Below the pieces are notes generated by a model. It did not search any database, had not been told where the DNA came from, and saw only the letters and a program-made list of their open reading frames with translations. DNA of 64,000 nt from Pseudoalteromonas xiamenensis (GTDB lineage: Bacteria; Pseudomonadota; Gammaproteobacteria; Enterobacterales; Alteromonadaceae), in assembly GCF_042431545.1 (NCBI RefSeq), contig NZ_JBHLYX010000016.1; one strand, written 5' to 3'. Positions 54,051-62,822 of this stretch are shown one piece after another. The position numbers and the translations under genes were made by a program. Numbering within the stretch: the stretch's first letter is position 1; each line of letters starts with the position of its first letter.

Positions 54051-54887
54051 CTAATGCCGTCTTGAGGAACGAAATATTTTATGCGATTTGTCTTTGTACA
54101 TTTGCAGGTCTGCAAGATTTAGCAAGGTATCAGCAGATACGTTTTCGCGCAGTTCGACATACCCAATACTTGCCCCCACAGAAAAAGGCTTGAGCTCGTT
54201 TAGTAGTTGCTCGCGCCATTGTTCGGTAATTGGTATGGAGGCTCCGAACGCGACAAACTCATCTCCCCCTAATCGGAAACAGTTATCAGCACCAAACTCC
54301 TTGCTAATTGCATGAGCAAACAGCTTCAGAATGTTGTCACCTACTAAATGCCCATGTTTGTCATTGGCTGTTTTAAAGTTATCAAGGTCAAAGTAATAAA
54401 GATGACTGTGTGTTTCTTGCTGGGTTTCAAACAACTCAAAGCAAGCTCGACGATTGCCGAGTGCAGTAAGTGGATCATGATAGGCTTCAAATTGCAGCTT
54501 CTTCTGTAGAAGTTCTTTCTCAGCCATTTCTTGATTGATTTGTTTAATTAAATTGTGCTTGTGGCGAAGCATGTGCAGCATCGCCACACCAATCATAATA
54601 AAACCGGCATTCTTAATGGAGGTGTCGATAATGTTGAATATCGCGAAGGAATCTTCAAAAAACTCATCGGCGATGTCTAATGTCATTCCAAAGCAAAAAA
54701 GCGCCCAACCAGAAAGAAAAAGAGGAGAAGTCCTATTGGGGTAGTACTGTGCTAACAAGGTTAAGGCCAAACAAAACCACAGCATTTCCTCGATAGATTC
54801 GTAAAAAGAATGGGCTGACGTCCACACCGTGATAGAAAAGGAAAATCCGATAATCCAAATGAATGCGATTAAAACAGGATGGCGCAT
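54051..54887 (-). CDS. Membrane GGDEF diguanylate cyclase
   Basis: A 278-residue protein with three to four N-terminal membrane helices (to about 110), a short coil and a GGDEF domain (about 125-275). GGDEF is intact at 207-211, but the I-site position reads GADN rather than RxxD, so it lacks the product-inhibition site. It probably makes c-di-GMP. The start is ATG 54887; a TTG at 54893 is in frame. It lies 21 bp after DUF3429, so the two genes are an operon. Confidence 0.85.
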   Translation of the reverse strand: MRHPVLIAFIWIIGFSFSITVWTSAHSFYESIEEMLWFCLALTLLAQYYPNRTSPLFLSGWALFCFGMTLDIADEFFEDSFAIFNIIDTSIKNAGFIMIGVAMLHMLRHKHNLIKQINQEMAEKELLQKKLQFEAYHDPLTALGNRRACFELFETQQETHSHLYYFDLDNFKTANDKHGHLVGDNILKLFAHAISKEFGADNCFRLGGDEFVAFGASIPITEQWREQLLNELKPFSVGASIGYVELRENVSADTLLNLADLQMYKDKSHKIFRSSRRH

Positions 54888-54908
54888 TGGCAAGAAATCA
54901 AAATTAAT

Positions 54909-55337
54909 TTACTTAAGCGTAGTCAAAGATAAAAACATTGCTATCTGAAAAAGGTGACTGACAAACACGACAGACGTTAAAACAACACGCATTTTTCGAT
55001 AGTCGGGATAATAGTCAGGCCAAAGAGGTGAAGACTTTTCAACGAGTAGTACGACCCAGAACGCGGCACTTAAATAAATTAACACCATTAAAGGACTCTC
55101 TAAGGCGAGCAGTGGGAATGGAATGGTGACTGCAACGGTTAACCAAGCGGATACTTTACTTTGTGCACCTGGCCGCCAAATTGAGCCAGCCATGAATGCC
55201 AGAATCCCCATACTGTAATATGAAAACATGTTGATAGCCGTGGCATCGGCACCTGTAAATAATTGCCATGCGACAAAAAATAAAAAAGGAAGAAGTCCTA
55301 GATAACCCATTTGAATTTGATTGAAATAACGTTCCAT
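54909..55337 (-). CDS. DUF3429 family membrane protein
   Basis: A 142-residue hydrophobic protein with five predicted helices and the DUF3429 pattern (YLGLLPFLFFVAWQLF, INMFSYYSMGILAFMAGSIWR). The family is small, of unknown function, found in the inner membrane. It precedes a membrane diguanylate cyclase by 21 bp, so it may share a sensory role. Confidence 0.75.
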   Translation of the reverse strand: MERYFNQIQMGYLGLLPFLFFVAWQLFTGADATAINMFSYYSMGILAFMAGSIWRPGAQSKVSAWLTVAVTIPFPLLALESPLMVLIYLSAAFWVVLLVEKSSPLWPDYYPDYRKMRVVLTSVVFVSHLFQIAMFLSLTTLK

Positions 55338-55427
55338 AGATAGCTCCGATTAACCCTCGTTAATTTTCATTGATTTATCGTCAATAGGCAAACGACTTGA
55401 TTATCTAATTCATCTTCTAAAAAATCG

Positions 55428-55464
55428 ATTGGAATAATCTAAACAATCAATTTTATCTCTTTAT
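55428..55464. promoter_or_regulatory. Possible OxyR site upstream of ahpC
   Basis: Four tetranucleotides spaced by 7 bp, ATTG-N7-CTAA-N7-ATTT-N7-TTAT, match 11 of 16 positions of the OxyR consensus ATAG-N7-CTAT-N7-ATAG-N7-CTAT. The match is weak but lies 100 bp before ahpC, a classical OxyR target. Confidence 0.35.
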
Positions 55465-55566
55465 AGATTCAACGTATCTTTATCACATCGAAAGCGAACA
55501 GCGAAAACGAAAGTAAAAACTGCTCGCACACTTAATCAGTTAAATTAATTACAAGTGAGGAAAACC

Positions 55567-56133
55567 ATGACTTCATTAATCAACACGACTATCAAACCTT
55601 TCAATGCAACGGCTTACCACAACGGCGAATTCGTGCCTGTGAGCGAACAAAATTTACTAGGCAAATGGTCAATCGTATTCTTTTACCCAGCGGACTTCAC
55701 GTTTGTATGTCCTACGGAACTAGGTGACCTTGCAGATCACTACGAGCAGCTTCAGGGCATGGGTGTTGAAGTATTCTCTGTTTCAACAGACACACACTTC
55801 ACACACAAAGCATGGCACGACGCGTCAGACACAATTAAGAAGATCCAATTCCCAATGATTGGTGACCCAACAGGCCGTATCACTCGCAACTTTGGCGTGA
55901 TGATTGAAGAAGAAGGTTTAGCACTACGTGGTACGTTCGTGATTAATCCTGAAGGCGAAATCAAAGTTGTTGAAACGCATGACCTAGGCATCGGTCGCAG
56001 CGCGAAAGAATTAGTACGTAAAGTACAAGCTGCTCAATATGTTGCAAACCATGACGGTGAAGTTTGTCCAGCTTCTTGGCAACCAGGTGATGAAACATTG
56101 GCACCATCACTAGACCTAGTTGGCAAAATCTAA
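55567..56133 (+). CDS. ahpC: Alkyl hydroperoxide reductase subunit C (peroxiredoxin)
   Basis: A 188-residue typical 2-Cys peroxiredoxin. Peroxidatic Cys48 is in PADFTFVCPTEL, resolving Cys in GEVCPASWQPGDE near residue 167. It reduces hydrogen peroxide and alkyl peroxides, re-reduced by AhpF, encoded 79 bp downstream. Start ATG 55567 (MTSLINTTIKPF) matches the standard AhpC N-terminus; a GTG or similar at 55555 would add four non-conserved residues. A possible OxyR site lies upstream. Confidence 0.95.
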   Translation: MTSLINTTIKPFNATAYHNGEFVPVSEQNLLGKWSIVFFYPADFTFVCPTELGDLADHYEQLQGMGVEVFSVSTDTHFTHKAWHDASDTIKKIQFPMIGDPTGRITRNFGVMIEEEGLALRGTFVINPEGEIKVVETHDLGIGRSAKELVRKVQAAQYVANHDGEVCPASWQPGDETLAPSLDLVGKI

Positions 56134-56212
56134 GCGTTAAAACAAAACGTTAAGTAATCAAAGGTGGTGCTCAACGAGCACCACACCATTCACAGCAGTT
56201 GAGACTAAATCT

Positions 56213-57784
56213 ATGTTAGATAACAACATTAAAAATCAATTAAAAAGCCACTTTAACTCGCTATCTGACCCAATTGAATTGGTCATTGCTGTCGATGAAG
56301 GCAAAAAATCACAAGAGTTAAAGCAATTAGCCAATGACTTAGCGTCACTCAGTTCGCTGATTACAGTGAAAGAAGCAGCGCAAAACAAACGTATTCCGTC
56401 TATGACGGTAACAAGCCCAGCTCGCAAGACTGAAATTACGTTTGCGGGTATCCCTATGGGCCATGAATTTACTAGTTTGGTGCTCGCGTTACTACACAGC
56501 GGCGGACATCAACCAAAAGTAAGTGACGAAGACAAAGCGTCAATCGCAAGCTTAGAGTCTGAATTGAATTTTGAGATGTATATCTCGTTAAGCTGCCAAA
56601 CTTGTCCGCAAGTCGTACAAGCGATTAATTTGATGGCGGCGCTTAATCCAAATGTGAAAGCAACCATGATTGATGGCGCGTTATTCCAAGACGAAGTCAG
56701 TGCGAAAAGCATCATGGCGGTGCCAACGGTTTATCTGAATGGCGAAGCGTTTTCGCAAGGTGGCATTGGTTTAACGGAAATTTTAAACAAAGTTGATAAA
56801 AACGCGGGTGCAAAACAAGCCAAAGCACTCAATGACAAGTCCGTATTTGATGTGTTGGTTATCGGCGGCGGTCCAGCAGGCTCTGCAGCGTCGATCTATG
56901 CAGCCCGTAAAGGGTTAAATACTGGTGTCGTTGCAGAGCGCTTTGGCGGTCAGGTTGCAGACACCGTAGGAATTGAAAACTTTATTTCGGTCAAAGCCAC
57001 AGAAGGTCCAAAATTAGTCGCGCAGCTTGAAGAACACGTAAAAGACTACGACGTCGATATTATGAAAAGCCAACGTGCAACCTCGCTGAAACGTGGTGAA
57101 CACGTGGAAATCGGGCTTGAAAATGGCGCGGTCTTAAAAGCCAAATCAGTCGTGCTCGCCACGGGCGCACGTTGGAGAACCATGAATGTACCCGGCGAGC
57201 AAGAATACAAAGGCAAAGGCGTCGCGTTTTGCCCACACTGTGACGGCCCGCTCTTTAAAGGTAAACCTGTGGCGGTGATCGGTGGGGGTAATTCTGGAAT
57301 AGAAGCGGCAATCGACCTCGCGAATATCGTATCGCACGTTACGGTGTTGGAATTTGCCGACACGCTCAGAGCAGACGAAGTGCTTATTCGTAAAGCGAAG
57401 AGTTTGCCAAACATTACGATTATTAAAAGTGCACAAACGACAGAAGTACTGGGTGACGGTAACAAAGTGACCGGCCTTGTGTACAAAGACAGAACGACCG
57501 AAGCGTTAAAAACGGTGGAACTTGCAGGTATCTTCGTCCAGATCGGATTAGTTCCTAACACCGATTGGTTAAAAGACAGCGGTATTGAGCTGACGCGCTT
57601 TGGTGAAATTGTGATTGATGCAAAAGGCGCGACGTCTATCCCTGGTGTGTATGCAGCAGGCGATGCGACAACGACACCGTTTAAGCAAATCATCATCGCG
57701 ATGGGCAGCGGCGCAACCGCAACACTCGGTGCATTTGACTACTTAATCCGCTTGGGCCAAGAACAAGGAAACCAAGCCGCGTAA
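56213..57784 (+). CDS. ahpF: Alkyl hydroperoxide reductase subunit F
   Basis: A 523-residue flavoprotein. The N-terminal thioredoxin-fold pair carries CxxC in SLSCQTCPQVV (about residue 128). The FAD-binding GGGPAGSAAS (about 217) is followed by the NADH site GGGNSGIEAA and the disulfide CPHCDGP near residue 345. It reduces AhpC using NAD(P)H. Full-length for the family. Its start follows AhpC closely; the two form the peroxide-scavenging unit. Terminator at 57818. Confidence 0.95.
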   Translation: MLDNNIKNQLKSHFNSLSDPIELVIAVDEGKKSQELKQLANDLASLSSLITVKEAAQNKRIPSMTVTSPARKTEITFAGIPMGHEFTSLVLALLHSGGHQPKVSDEDKASIASLESELNFEMYISLSCQTCPQVVQAINLMAALNPNVKATMIDGALFQDEVSAKSIMAVPTVYLNGEAFSQGGIGLTEILNKVDKNAGAKQAKALNDKSVFDVLVIGGGPAGSAASIYAARKGLNTGVVAERFGGQVADTVGIENFISVKATEGPKLVAQLEEHVKDYDVDIMKSQRATSLKRGEHVEIGLENGAVLKAKSVVLATGARWRTMNVPGEQEYKGKGVAFCPHCDGPLFKGKPVAVIGGGNSGIEAAIDLANIVSHVTVLEFADTLRADEVLIRKAKSLPNITIIKSAQTTEVLGDGNKVTGLVYKDRTTEALKTVELAGIFVQIGLVPNTDWLKDSGIELTRFGEIVIDAKGATSIPGVYAAGDATTTPFKQIIIAMGSGATATLGAFDYLIRLGQEQGNQAA

Positions 57785-57817
57785 GAATTCATTGCTAATA
57801 CACCCAAAAGCAATGCA

Positions 57818-57844
57818 AAGCCACACTCCTGTGTGGTTTTTTTA
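57818..57844 (+). terminator. Terminator of ahpCF
   Basis: Stem AAGCCACAC (57818-57826) / GTGTGGTTT (57831-57839, with one G-T pair), TCCT loop, followed by TTTTTAT, 33 bp after the ahpF stop. Confidence 0.9.
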
Positions 57845-58280
57845 TGTTCAGTTCAAGGTAAAAGTAAAAGGCTTCATTACAGCGAATGAATTACATGGAG
57901 AGAATCGTCTTTTTAGCAAAGCTTTCCACTAGGAATAGGTAATGAACAAACGTCTAAAAAAGGCGTCGCAACCTTTGTTGCTCTCCAAAGGCTACGAAAA
58001 CCCTAACTAGAAAATAGAAAAAAGGGGCAAAAGCCCCATTGAGACTCACTGGGTTAAAACGTGTCTGTATTGCAAAAAGAGTTGAGTTGATAACTCGAGG
58101 TTTCCTTTCGAGTCTTAAAATTAGCTGATCCATTTCATAAGTCAAACATAAAAAACAAAATATTTACAAAAAAGTAACTTTAAGATGCGATTACATAGTT
58201 TTACGAATCTATAGGCTAATTGAATTAGTCATGGTAGGCTGATTTTAGGAACTGAATTAGTGTTTAAGCGAGGAATACAC
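57845..58280. other. Intergenic region between ahpF and the stomatin gene
   Basis: 436 bp without a confident gene. On the minus strand it holds an orphan terminator at 58018-58038 (listed separately). A 63-codon minus frame at 57954-58145 (MTYEMDQLILRLERKP) runs through that terminator and so is not favoured. The right part before 58281 holds the stomatin gene promoter. Confidence 0.4.
58018..58038 (-). terminator. Orphan minus-strand terminator
   Basis: GGGGC (58024-58028) and GCCCC (58033-58037) with a 4-nt loop; on the minus strand the stem is followed by TTTTTTCTATTTT. No annotated gene on that strand ends nearby, so it may end a small RNA or a short peptide mRNA transcribed from about 58040-58250. 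Confidence 0.6.
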
Positions 58281-59234
58281 ATGGACCCAGTCAGTCAACT
58301 TTTACAGTTTGTATTTACCATTAATTTCTTTGTATTGCTGTTTGTCATTATTGTTTTGAAAAGCAGTATCAAATTTGTACCACAGAACCGAGCGTGGATA
58401 GTTGAACGGTTTGGTAAATTCCAGTCTACAAAAGAGGCTGGTCTGAATTTTATAGTGCCATTTATCGATCGAATCGCCGCAGACAGAAGCCTTAAAGAGC
58501 AAGCAATAGATGTCCCTTCACAGTCTGCGATTACAAAAGACAATATTTCACTTATCGTCGATGGCGTGTTGTATTTCCGCGTCCTTGATCCTTATAAGGC
58601 CACTTATGGTGTAGATGACCATATTTTTGCGGTAACGCAACTTGCGCAAACAACCATGCGCAGTGAGCTGGGTAAAATGGAGTTAGACAAAACGTTTGAA
58701 GAACGTGATTTACTAAATACGAATATCGTTGCAGCGATTAACCAAGCTTCTGATCCTTGGGGTATTCAAGTTTTGCGTTATGAGATTAAAGACATTGTGC
58801 CGCCTAATTCCGTTATGGAAGCCATGGAAGCCCAGATGAAAGCAGAACGGGTAAAACGAGCTCAAATTTTGGAGTCCGAGGGGGACAGACAAGCAGCAAT
58901 TAATGTTGCAGAAGGTAAAAAACAAGCACAAGTTCTTGCGGCAGAAGCAGACAAAGCAGAACAGATACTTAAAGCAGAGGGTGAAGCTAGAGCAATTTTA
59001 GCGGTTGCAGAAGCACAAGCACAGGCGCTGCGACAAGTGGGTGACGCGGCAAATACTGTAGAAGGTCAAAAGGCAATCCAGCTTGACCTTGCAACAAAAG
59101 CGATTGCGGCAAAAGAAGCGATTGCGAAACAATCTTCGGTCATTCTGTTGCCGGATGGTGCGACAGATGCGAGTAGTCTAGTTGCTCAAAGTATGTCTAT
59201 TATCAATACATTAAATAAAACGCAAAAAGGCTAA
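58281..59234 (+). CDS. SPFH/band 7 stomatin-like protein (QmcA-type)
   Basis: A 317-residue protein with one N-terminal membrane helix (FVFTINFFVLLFVIIVL), then the SPFH domain (RAWIVERFGKFQSTKEAGLNFIVPFIDRI, EQAIDVPSQSAITKDNISL) and a helical region rich in Ala and Glu (about 190-280). I use ATG 58281 with GAGG upstream rather than GTG 58260. Such proteins form oligomeric microdomains in the inner membrane. The next gene, 3 bp downstream, is NfeD-like, the usual partner. Confidence 0.9.
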   Translation: MDPVSQLLQFVFTINFFVLLFVIIVLKSSIKFVPQNRAWIVERFGKFQSTKEAGLNFIVPFIDRIAADRSLKEQAIDVPSQSAITKDNISLIVDGVLYFRVLDPYKATYGVDDHIFAVTQLAQTTMRSELGKMELDKTFEERDLLNTNIVAAINQASDPWGIQVLRYEIKDIVPPNSVMEAMEAQMKAERVKRAQILESEGDRQAAINVAEGKKQAQVLAAEADKAEQILKAEGEARAILAVAEAQAQALRQVGDAANTVEGQKAIQLDLATKAIAAKEAIAKQSSVILLPDGATDASSLVAQSMSIINTLNKTQKG

Positions 59235-59237
59235 GTA

Positions 59238-59717
59238 ATGAGCTGGTTTACTGAGAATCTATGGGAAAGCATTGCTATTATTGGCATTGTTGCTTTGTGC
59301 ATCGAAATTCTAGTATTTGGGTTTGCCACTTTTATATTGTTGTTCTTGGGACTGTCCTGTCTCATCAGTGCATTGTCCATGTACTTGGGATTAGTCAATG
59401 AAAGTTGGGAGGTCGCGCTCACGTTTAATGCAGTGGTAACCGTGGTTCTGGCATTGTTGTTATGGAAGCCGCTTGAGCGGATGCAGAACAAACAAGACTT
59501 AACAGCAGTGAAGAGTGATTTTGCCAACATCGAGTTTCAACTTGTTGAAGATGTGGAACCCAATTCAGACAATGTAACGTTTTCATATTCAGGCATTTCT
59601 TGGAAAATAAAAAGTACACAGCCGCTTTTGAAAGGGCAGTTTGTGCGCGTAACTAAAAAGGATGTGGGTATATTTTGGGTTATGCCAGTCGAAAAAACGC
59701 AAGAGGTGGATCAGTAA
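59238..59717 (+). CDS. NfeD-family membrane protein
   Basis: A 159-residue protein with about three membrane helices (to about 85) and a C-terminal OB-fold domain (FQLVEDVEPNSDNVTFSYSGISWKIKS, PLLKGQFVRVTKKDVGIFWVMPVEK). It is the short form (YbbK-type) without the ClpP-like protease domain. It pairs with the stomatin gene 3 bp upstream; the couple are thought to organise membrane proteins or membrane quality control. Confidence 0.88.
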   Translation: MSWFTENLWESIAIIGIVALCIEILVFGFATFILLFLGLSCLISALSMYLGLVNESWEVALTFNAVVTVVLALLLWKPLERMQNKQDLTAVKSDFANIEFQLVEDVEPNSDNVTFSYSGISWKIKSTQPLLKGQFVRVTKKDVGIFWVMPVEKTQEVDQ

Positions 59718-59740
59718 ATGTTGTGTTGATGTAGACAACT

Positions 59741-59772
59741 AGTAACCCTTTTAACACGCTAAAAGGGTTACT
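59741..59772. terminator. Bidirectional terminator-like stem-loop
   Basis: Perfect 13-bp arms AGTAACCCTTTTA (59741-59753) and TAAAAGGGTTACT (59760-59772), 6-nt loop, between the converging NfeD and DUF4336 genes. There is no strong T-tract outside the stem. Confidence 0.7.
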
Positions 59773-59777
59773 GAAAA

Positions 59778-60494
59778 TCAATTCAATTGTTCCGCTTTCG
59801 CTATAGAAGGCTCAAGCCAATCAAAAGATTCCATTAAGAAGTCAACGGCATTTTCAGTAATAATGACACCATGCGCCATCACTATTGTCATTGGCTGCCA
59901 TGCGATAATGTGCTCAATGTGCTTTTTGGCTTCCTTCTTGTGAAAGGTGAACGTAAGTCGCCAGTCTAGAGGCATTTTACCGTGAGGTGCCAATACTCCA
60001 ACAAGAGATGCCATAAAGCGTTTGAACGAACCGAATGCTTTTGGTGAAAAGTTTTCAATCAAATCAGTTACAATGAGTGTTTGGCTGGGCTTGTGGAAGA
60101 ATACACACTCTTCCATTGCGGGTGAGCCTGTGAACAGATGAGAATCAATTTCTTTTGCCCAAGGTGTTTCCGTTAGTTTCTCTAGTGGACCCGTAAAGGA
60201 CAAATCACTGCGTTTCTTTAATACTTCTTCAGTACCAAAAGATAATGCTTCAGGATAAGCGTCTTGCCACTGCTTCATAAATAGGTGATGCAGATGATTT
60301 GGTGCAATTAAATAGCGGACAGCGCCTAAGCTGTCGACTTGCTGTTTTAATTGGGGGTTCAATTCAATCGGACTATGGATCCATAAATCGCCATTGCTGA
60401 GTTTTACAATGGTCATTCGGGTAGTGAAAGGCATTGTAAAAAATTGCACGGTACTGCCGTCGACGATCCAGATATGTTCGCCAATACTTTTCAT
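59778..60494 (-). CDS. DUF4336 family protein
   Basis: A 238-residue soluble protein with the DUF4336 pattern: IWIVDGSTVQFFTMPFTTRMTIVKLSNGDLWIHSPI near the N-terminus (as WIVDGS, TMPFTTRMTIVKL, GDLWIHSP) and YLIAPNHLHHLFMKQW. The fold resembles the metallo-beta-lactamase superfamily, but canonical HxHxDH is replaced by NHLHH. The function is unknown. It is monocistronic. Confidence 0.82.
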   Translation of the reverse strand: MKSIGEHIWIVDGSTVQFFTMPFTTRMTIVKLSNGDLWIHSPIELNPQLKQQVDSLGAVRYLIAPNHLHHLFMKQWQDAYPEALSFGTEEVLKKRSDLSFTGPLEKLTETPWAKEIDSHLFTGSPAMEECVFFHKPSQTLIVTDLIENFSPKAFGSFKRFMASLVGVLAPHGKMPLDWRLTFTFHKKEAKKHIEHIIAWQPMTIVMAHGVIITENAVDFLMESFDWLEPSIAKAEQLN

Positions 60495-60549
60495 GTTACC
60501 TCCTTGGTTAAATGTAAAGTACTCGTTAATAGTAGTTGGTTCTTAGAGA

Positions 60550-61656
60550 TTACCAACCATTAAATCGTGGCCAATTTGTCATTGCGCCGCGCTGGTCGAC
60601 AACGTGGTAGCTTTCATGCATTGCAGCGGTTGCACAGGCATGATTTGGCAAAATGCGTAAAATAGAGCCAATGGGATAGGATGAAAGCAACTCTGTTGAC
60701 GGTAAATGGATGATTCCATGTTCTTGATTTACGCTGTTTACCATTGCACTGGCGATGATATCTCCATTTGCCTTTTCGACTAGACCGTAACCGTTTTTCC
60801 CATCCCCAGGGTCTTTTGATAGTGCCATCCAGCCAGCATCAATAATCAACCAATTCTTTTCTACATTGTGCCCAATGACTCGAGTAACAACGGACAGCGC
60901 AATGTCTTTTAATTCACATACCCCAAGGTTTGCCATCACCAAGTCGAAGAAAACGTATACACCCGCTCGAACTTCTGTCACACCTTCCCAGTCCTCACCA
61001 TAGTGTGCTGTTGGCGTTGAACCTACGCTGACTGTGTTACAAGGTAACCCCATTGCTCGGATCCGTGATGCAGCTTGAGTGATGGCATTGCGTTCTTGAA
61101 CGGCAAATTGTTTGATCTCGTTTTCTGATTGGCATAAATAAGCACCGCCGCTATGCGTGAGGACGCCTGCAAAGCAACCTCGACTGGCAAGTTTCAGGGC
61201 TATTTTCCCAAGTTGTTCATCCGATGGCTTGATACCTGCTCGCATACCATCACAATCAATCTCAATCAAAACATGCAACGTGCAATGGTTCGTTTCGCAA
61301 AACGCTAAAATAGCCTCAGCTTGTACGGCATTGTCGATGAGAATGTTGATGTGAGCACCTTGATGTTGGAGTTCAAGTACAGTTGGCAGTTTATCAGCGG
61401 TAATACCCACCGCGTAGGTGATGTTTCTATAACCTGCGGCAACGAATTCTTTCGCTTCTTTGAGCGTTGACACGGTGCAGGGGCTATCGAATGAAGGCAG
61501 CAGAAACTTAACGGCTTCTACAGACTTTAAGGTCTTTAAATGCGGGCGAGCAGCAACACCGAGTTCGCTTAATCGAGATTTAAGGCGAGAAATATTATTC
61601 ATAAATCTCATCTTGTCCACGAGAAGACAAGGTGTCGAAAGTGATTCTAGCTGCAT
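60550..61656 (-). CDS. DSD1-type PLP enzyme (D-threonine aldolase / D-serine dehydratase-like)
   Basis: A 368-residue PLP enzyme of the alanine-racemase-fold type III family. The PLP Lys41 is in ARPHLKTLKS and the C-terminal metal site PNHACAT (with His and Cys) is that of D-serine dehydratase and D-threonine or hydroxyaspartate aldolases. I chose ATG 61656 (MQLESLSTPCLLVDK, the conserved N-terminus); a start at 61698 would add fourteen residues. Substrate is probably a beta-hydroxy D-amino acid or D-serine. Divergent from the methyltransferase gene. Confidence 0.85.
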   Translation of the reverse strand: MQLESLSTPCLLVDKMRFMNNISRLKSRLSELGVAARPHLKTLKSVEAVKFLLPSFDSPCTVSTLKEAKEFVAAGYRNITYAVGITADKLPTVLELQHQGAHINILIDNAVQAEAILAFCETNHCTLHVLIEIDCDGMRAGIKPSDEQLGKIALKLASRGCFAGVLTHSGGAYLCQSENEIKQFAVQERNAITQAASRIRAMGLPCNTVSVGSTPTAHYGEDWEGVTEVRAGVYVFFDLVMANLGVCELKDIALSVVTRVIGHNVEKNWLIIDAGWMALSKDPGDGKNGYGLVEKANGDIIASAMVNSVNQEHGIIHLPSTELLSSYPIGSILRILPNHACATAAMHESYHVVDQRGAMTNWPRFNGW

Positions 61657-61786
61657 TATACTTATCCTGTGCCAAACGACTATATGAGTAGACCTCAACG
61701 CGAATAAATCTGTTCCCCGTTGAGAGTCATAATTTTGTTATTTTCATCGCGTATAACTAAACGGCTTTTGATTTTTGAGATACACG

Positions 61787-62407
61787 ATGTCGCAAGATTA
61801 TTACAATATTCATGCTTATGACTTAGCAAATCAATATCAAGCTGTTGATTTTGAATATCTACATGCTCATTGGTTGCATTTGTTGAAACCGTATTTGAGA
61901 AAAGCACAAGCGCGTTTTCTAGACGTTGGTGCGGGAGCGGGTCGCGACGCGGTGTATTTTGCACTAAACGGCAATGATCCATACGTGGTCGCGGTCGAGC
62001 CTGCGGCGACTTTAAAAAGAATGGGGGAGGCTTACTCAGGATCGTTACCTATTCATTGGCTAGAAGACAGCTTACCTAGATTGTTTTTTACTGAGCAGCT
62101 AGGGACCCATTTCGATGTTATTTTATTAAGCTCAGTTTTAAACCATCTTCCTATTTGGGCGCTCAGACCTTCACTTTATCGCGTTACACAACTGTTGCTG
62201 CAAGGCGGCATTGTGGTGATTAGTTTGCGCGAGTCTGAGGATGCTCAGGACAATAAGCAACGTGGCGTGAACAATATTGCAATTGAACAATTGTTGCATG
62301 CTGCAACGTGTGAGGGTTTATCCTGTATTTACCAAAAAGAAGCACAGGCGGATTTTTTTGGTCGGGACGCTATTAAATGGCATGTGTTTGTATTTCAAGT
62401 TCAATAA
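61787..62407 (+). CDS. Class I SAM-dependent methyltransferase
   Basis: A 206-residue methyltransferase with SAM motif I FLDVGAGAGRDAVYFAL (about residue 45-60), VVAVEPAATL as motif II and FDVILLSSVLNHLP as motif IV. Start ATG 61787 (MSQDYYNIHAYDLANQY) is more likely than 61775. The substrate is unknown; the sequence is like small-molecule methyltransferases. The last 35 bases overlap the end of the convergent Nudix gene. Confidence 0.85.
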   Translation: MSQDYYNIHAYDLANQYQAVDFEYLHAHWLHLLKPYLRKAQARFLDVGAGAGRDAVYFALNGNDPYVVAVEPAATLKRMGEAYSGSLPIHWLEDSLPRLFFTEQLGTHFDVILLSSVLNHLPIWALRPSLYRVTQLLLQGGIVVISLRESEDAQDNKQRGVNNIAIEQLLHAATCEGLSCIYQKEAQADFFGRDAIKWHVFVFQVQ

Positions 62408-62822
62408 TTTCTTTCTTGTTACTGGGTGACCACGCTTTTTGCGCCGCTAGTCTTTGCGGTAACCAAATATAGTCAGTGTGTTCGGACGGATTTAAGACGA
62501 GTGTAATGTGTTCAGGCACCTCTACACTAAACACGAACTCCGTATTTATGTAGTTTCCAGGCGCATAGCGATAGCGCCATTGCGGACGAATTTCATAGCT
62601 ATTGGTATGACTATGTTGAACGACAGAAAGATTTAACTTGAGCGCATCAATGCCTGTTTCTTCTTTCAGTTCCCGAATTGCAGTATCAATCGGTTTCTCC
62701 CCCTGTTCTATTCCTCCTGTGACAGATTGCCAAAACTCTGGGTCATCTGCTCGTTGGATTAGTAGAAAATCACCATCGCGTTTGTAAATTACAACAAGTA
62801 CGGAGAAAGGTTGACGAAGCAC
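62373..62822 (-). CDS. nudB: Nudix hydrolase, NudB-like (dihydroneopterin triphosphate pyrophosphatase)
   Basis: A 149-residue Nudix protein. The Nudix box GGIEQGEKPIDTAIRELKEETGI (read as GGIEQGEKP and AIRELKEETGI) is complete. The N-terminus FSVLVVIYKRDGDFLLIQRAD and the tail (TDYIWLPQRLAAQKAW) resemble NudB, which removes pyrophosphate from dihydroneopterin triphosphate in folate synthesis. Start is GTG 62822 with GGAG eight bases upstream. It overlaps the methyltransferase gene tail-to-tail by 35 bp. Confidence 0.8.
   Translation of the reverse strand: MLRQPFSVLVVIYKRDGDFLLIQRADDPEFWQSVTGGIEQGEKPIDTAIRELKEETGIDALKLNLSVVQHSHTNSYEIRPQWRYRYAPGNYINTEFVFSVEVPEHITLVLNPSEHTDYIWLPQRLAAQKAWSPSNKKEIIELEIQTHAI

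Noticed and set aside
57046..57696. 216-codon minus-strand open frame
   Set aside because: Fully inside ahpF on the opposite strand; ahpF has clear motifs and the reverse frame shows no recognisable domain.
57954..58145. 63-codon minus-strand frame starting MTYEMDQLILRLERKP
   Set aside because: A strong terminator hairpin lies inside the frame, so translation of the full frame is unlikely; kept only as a possible short peptide or small RNA.
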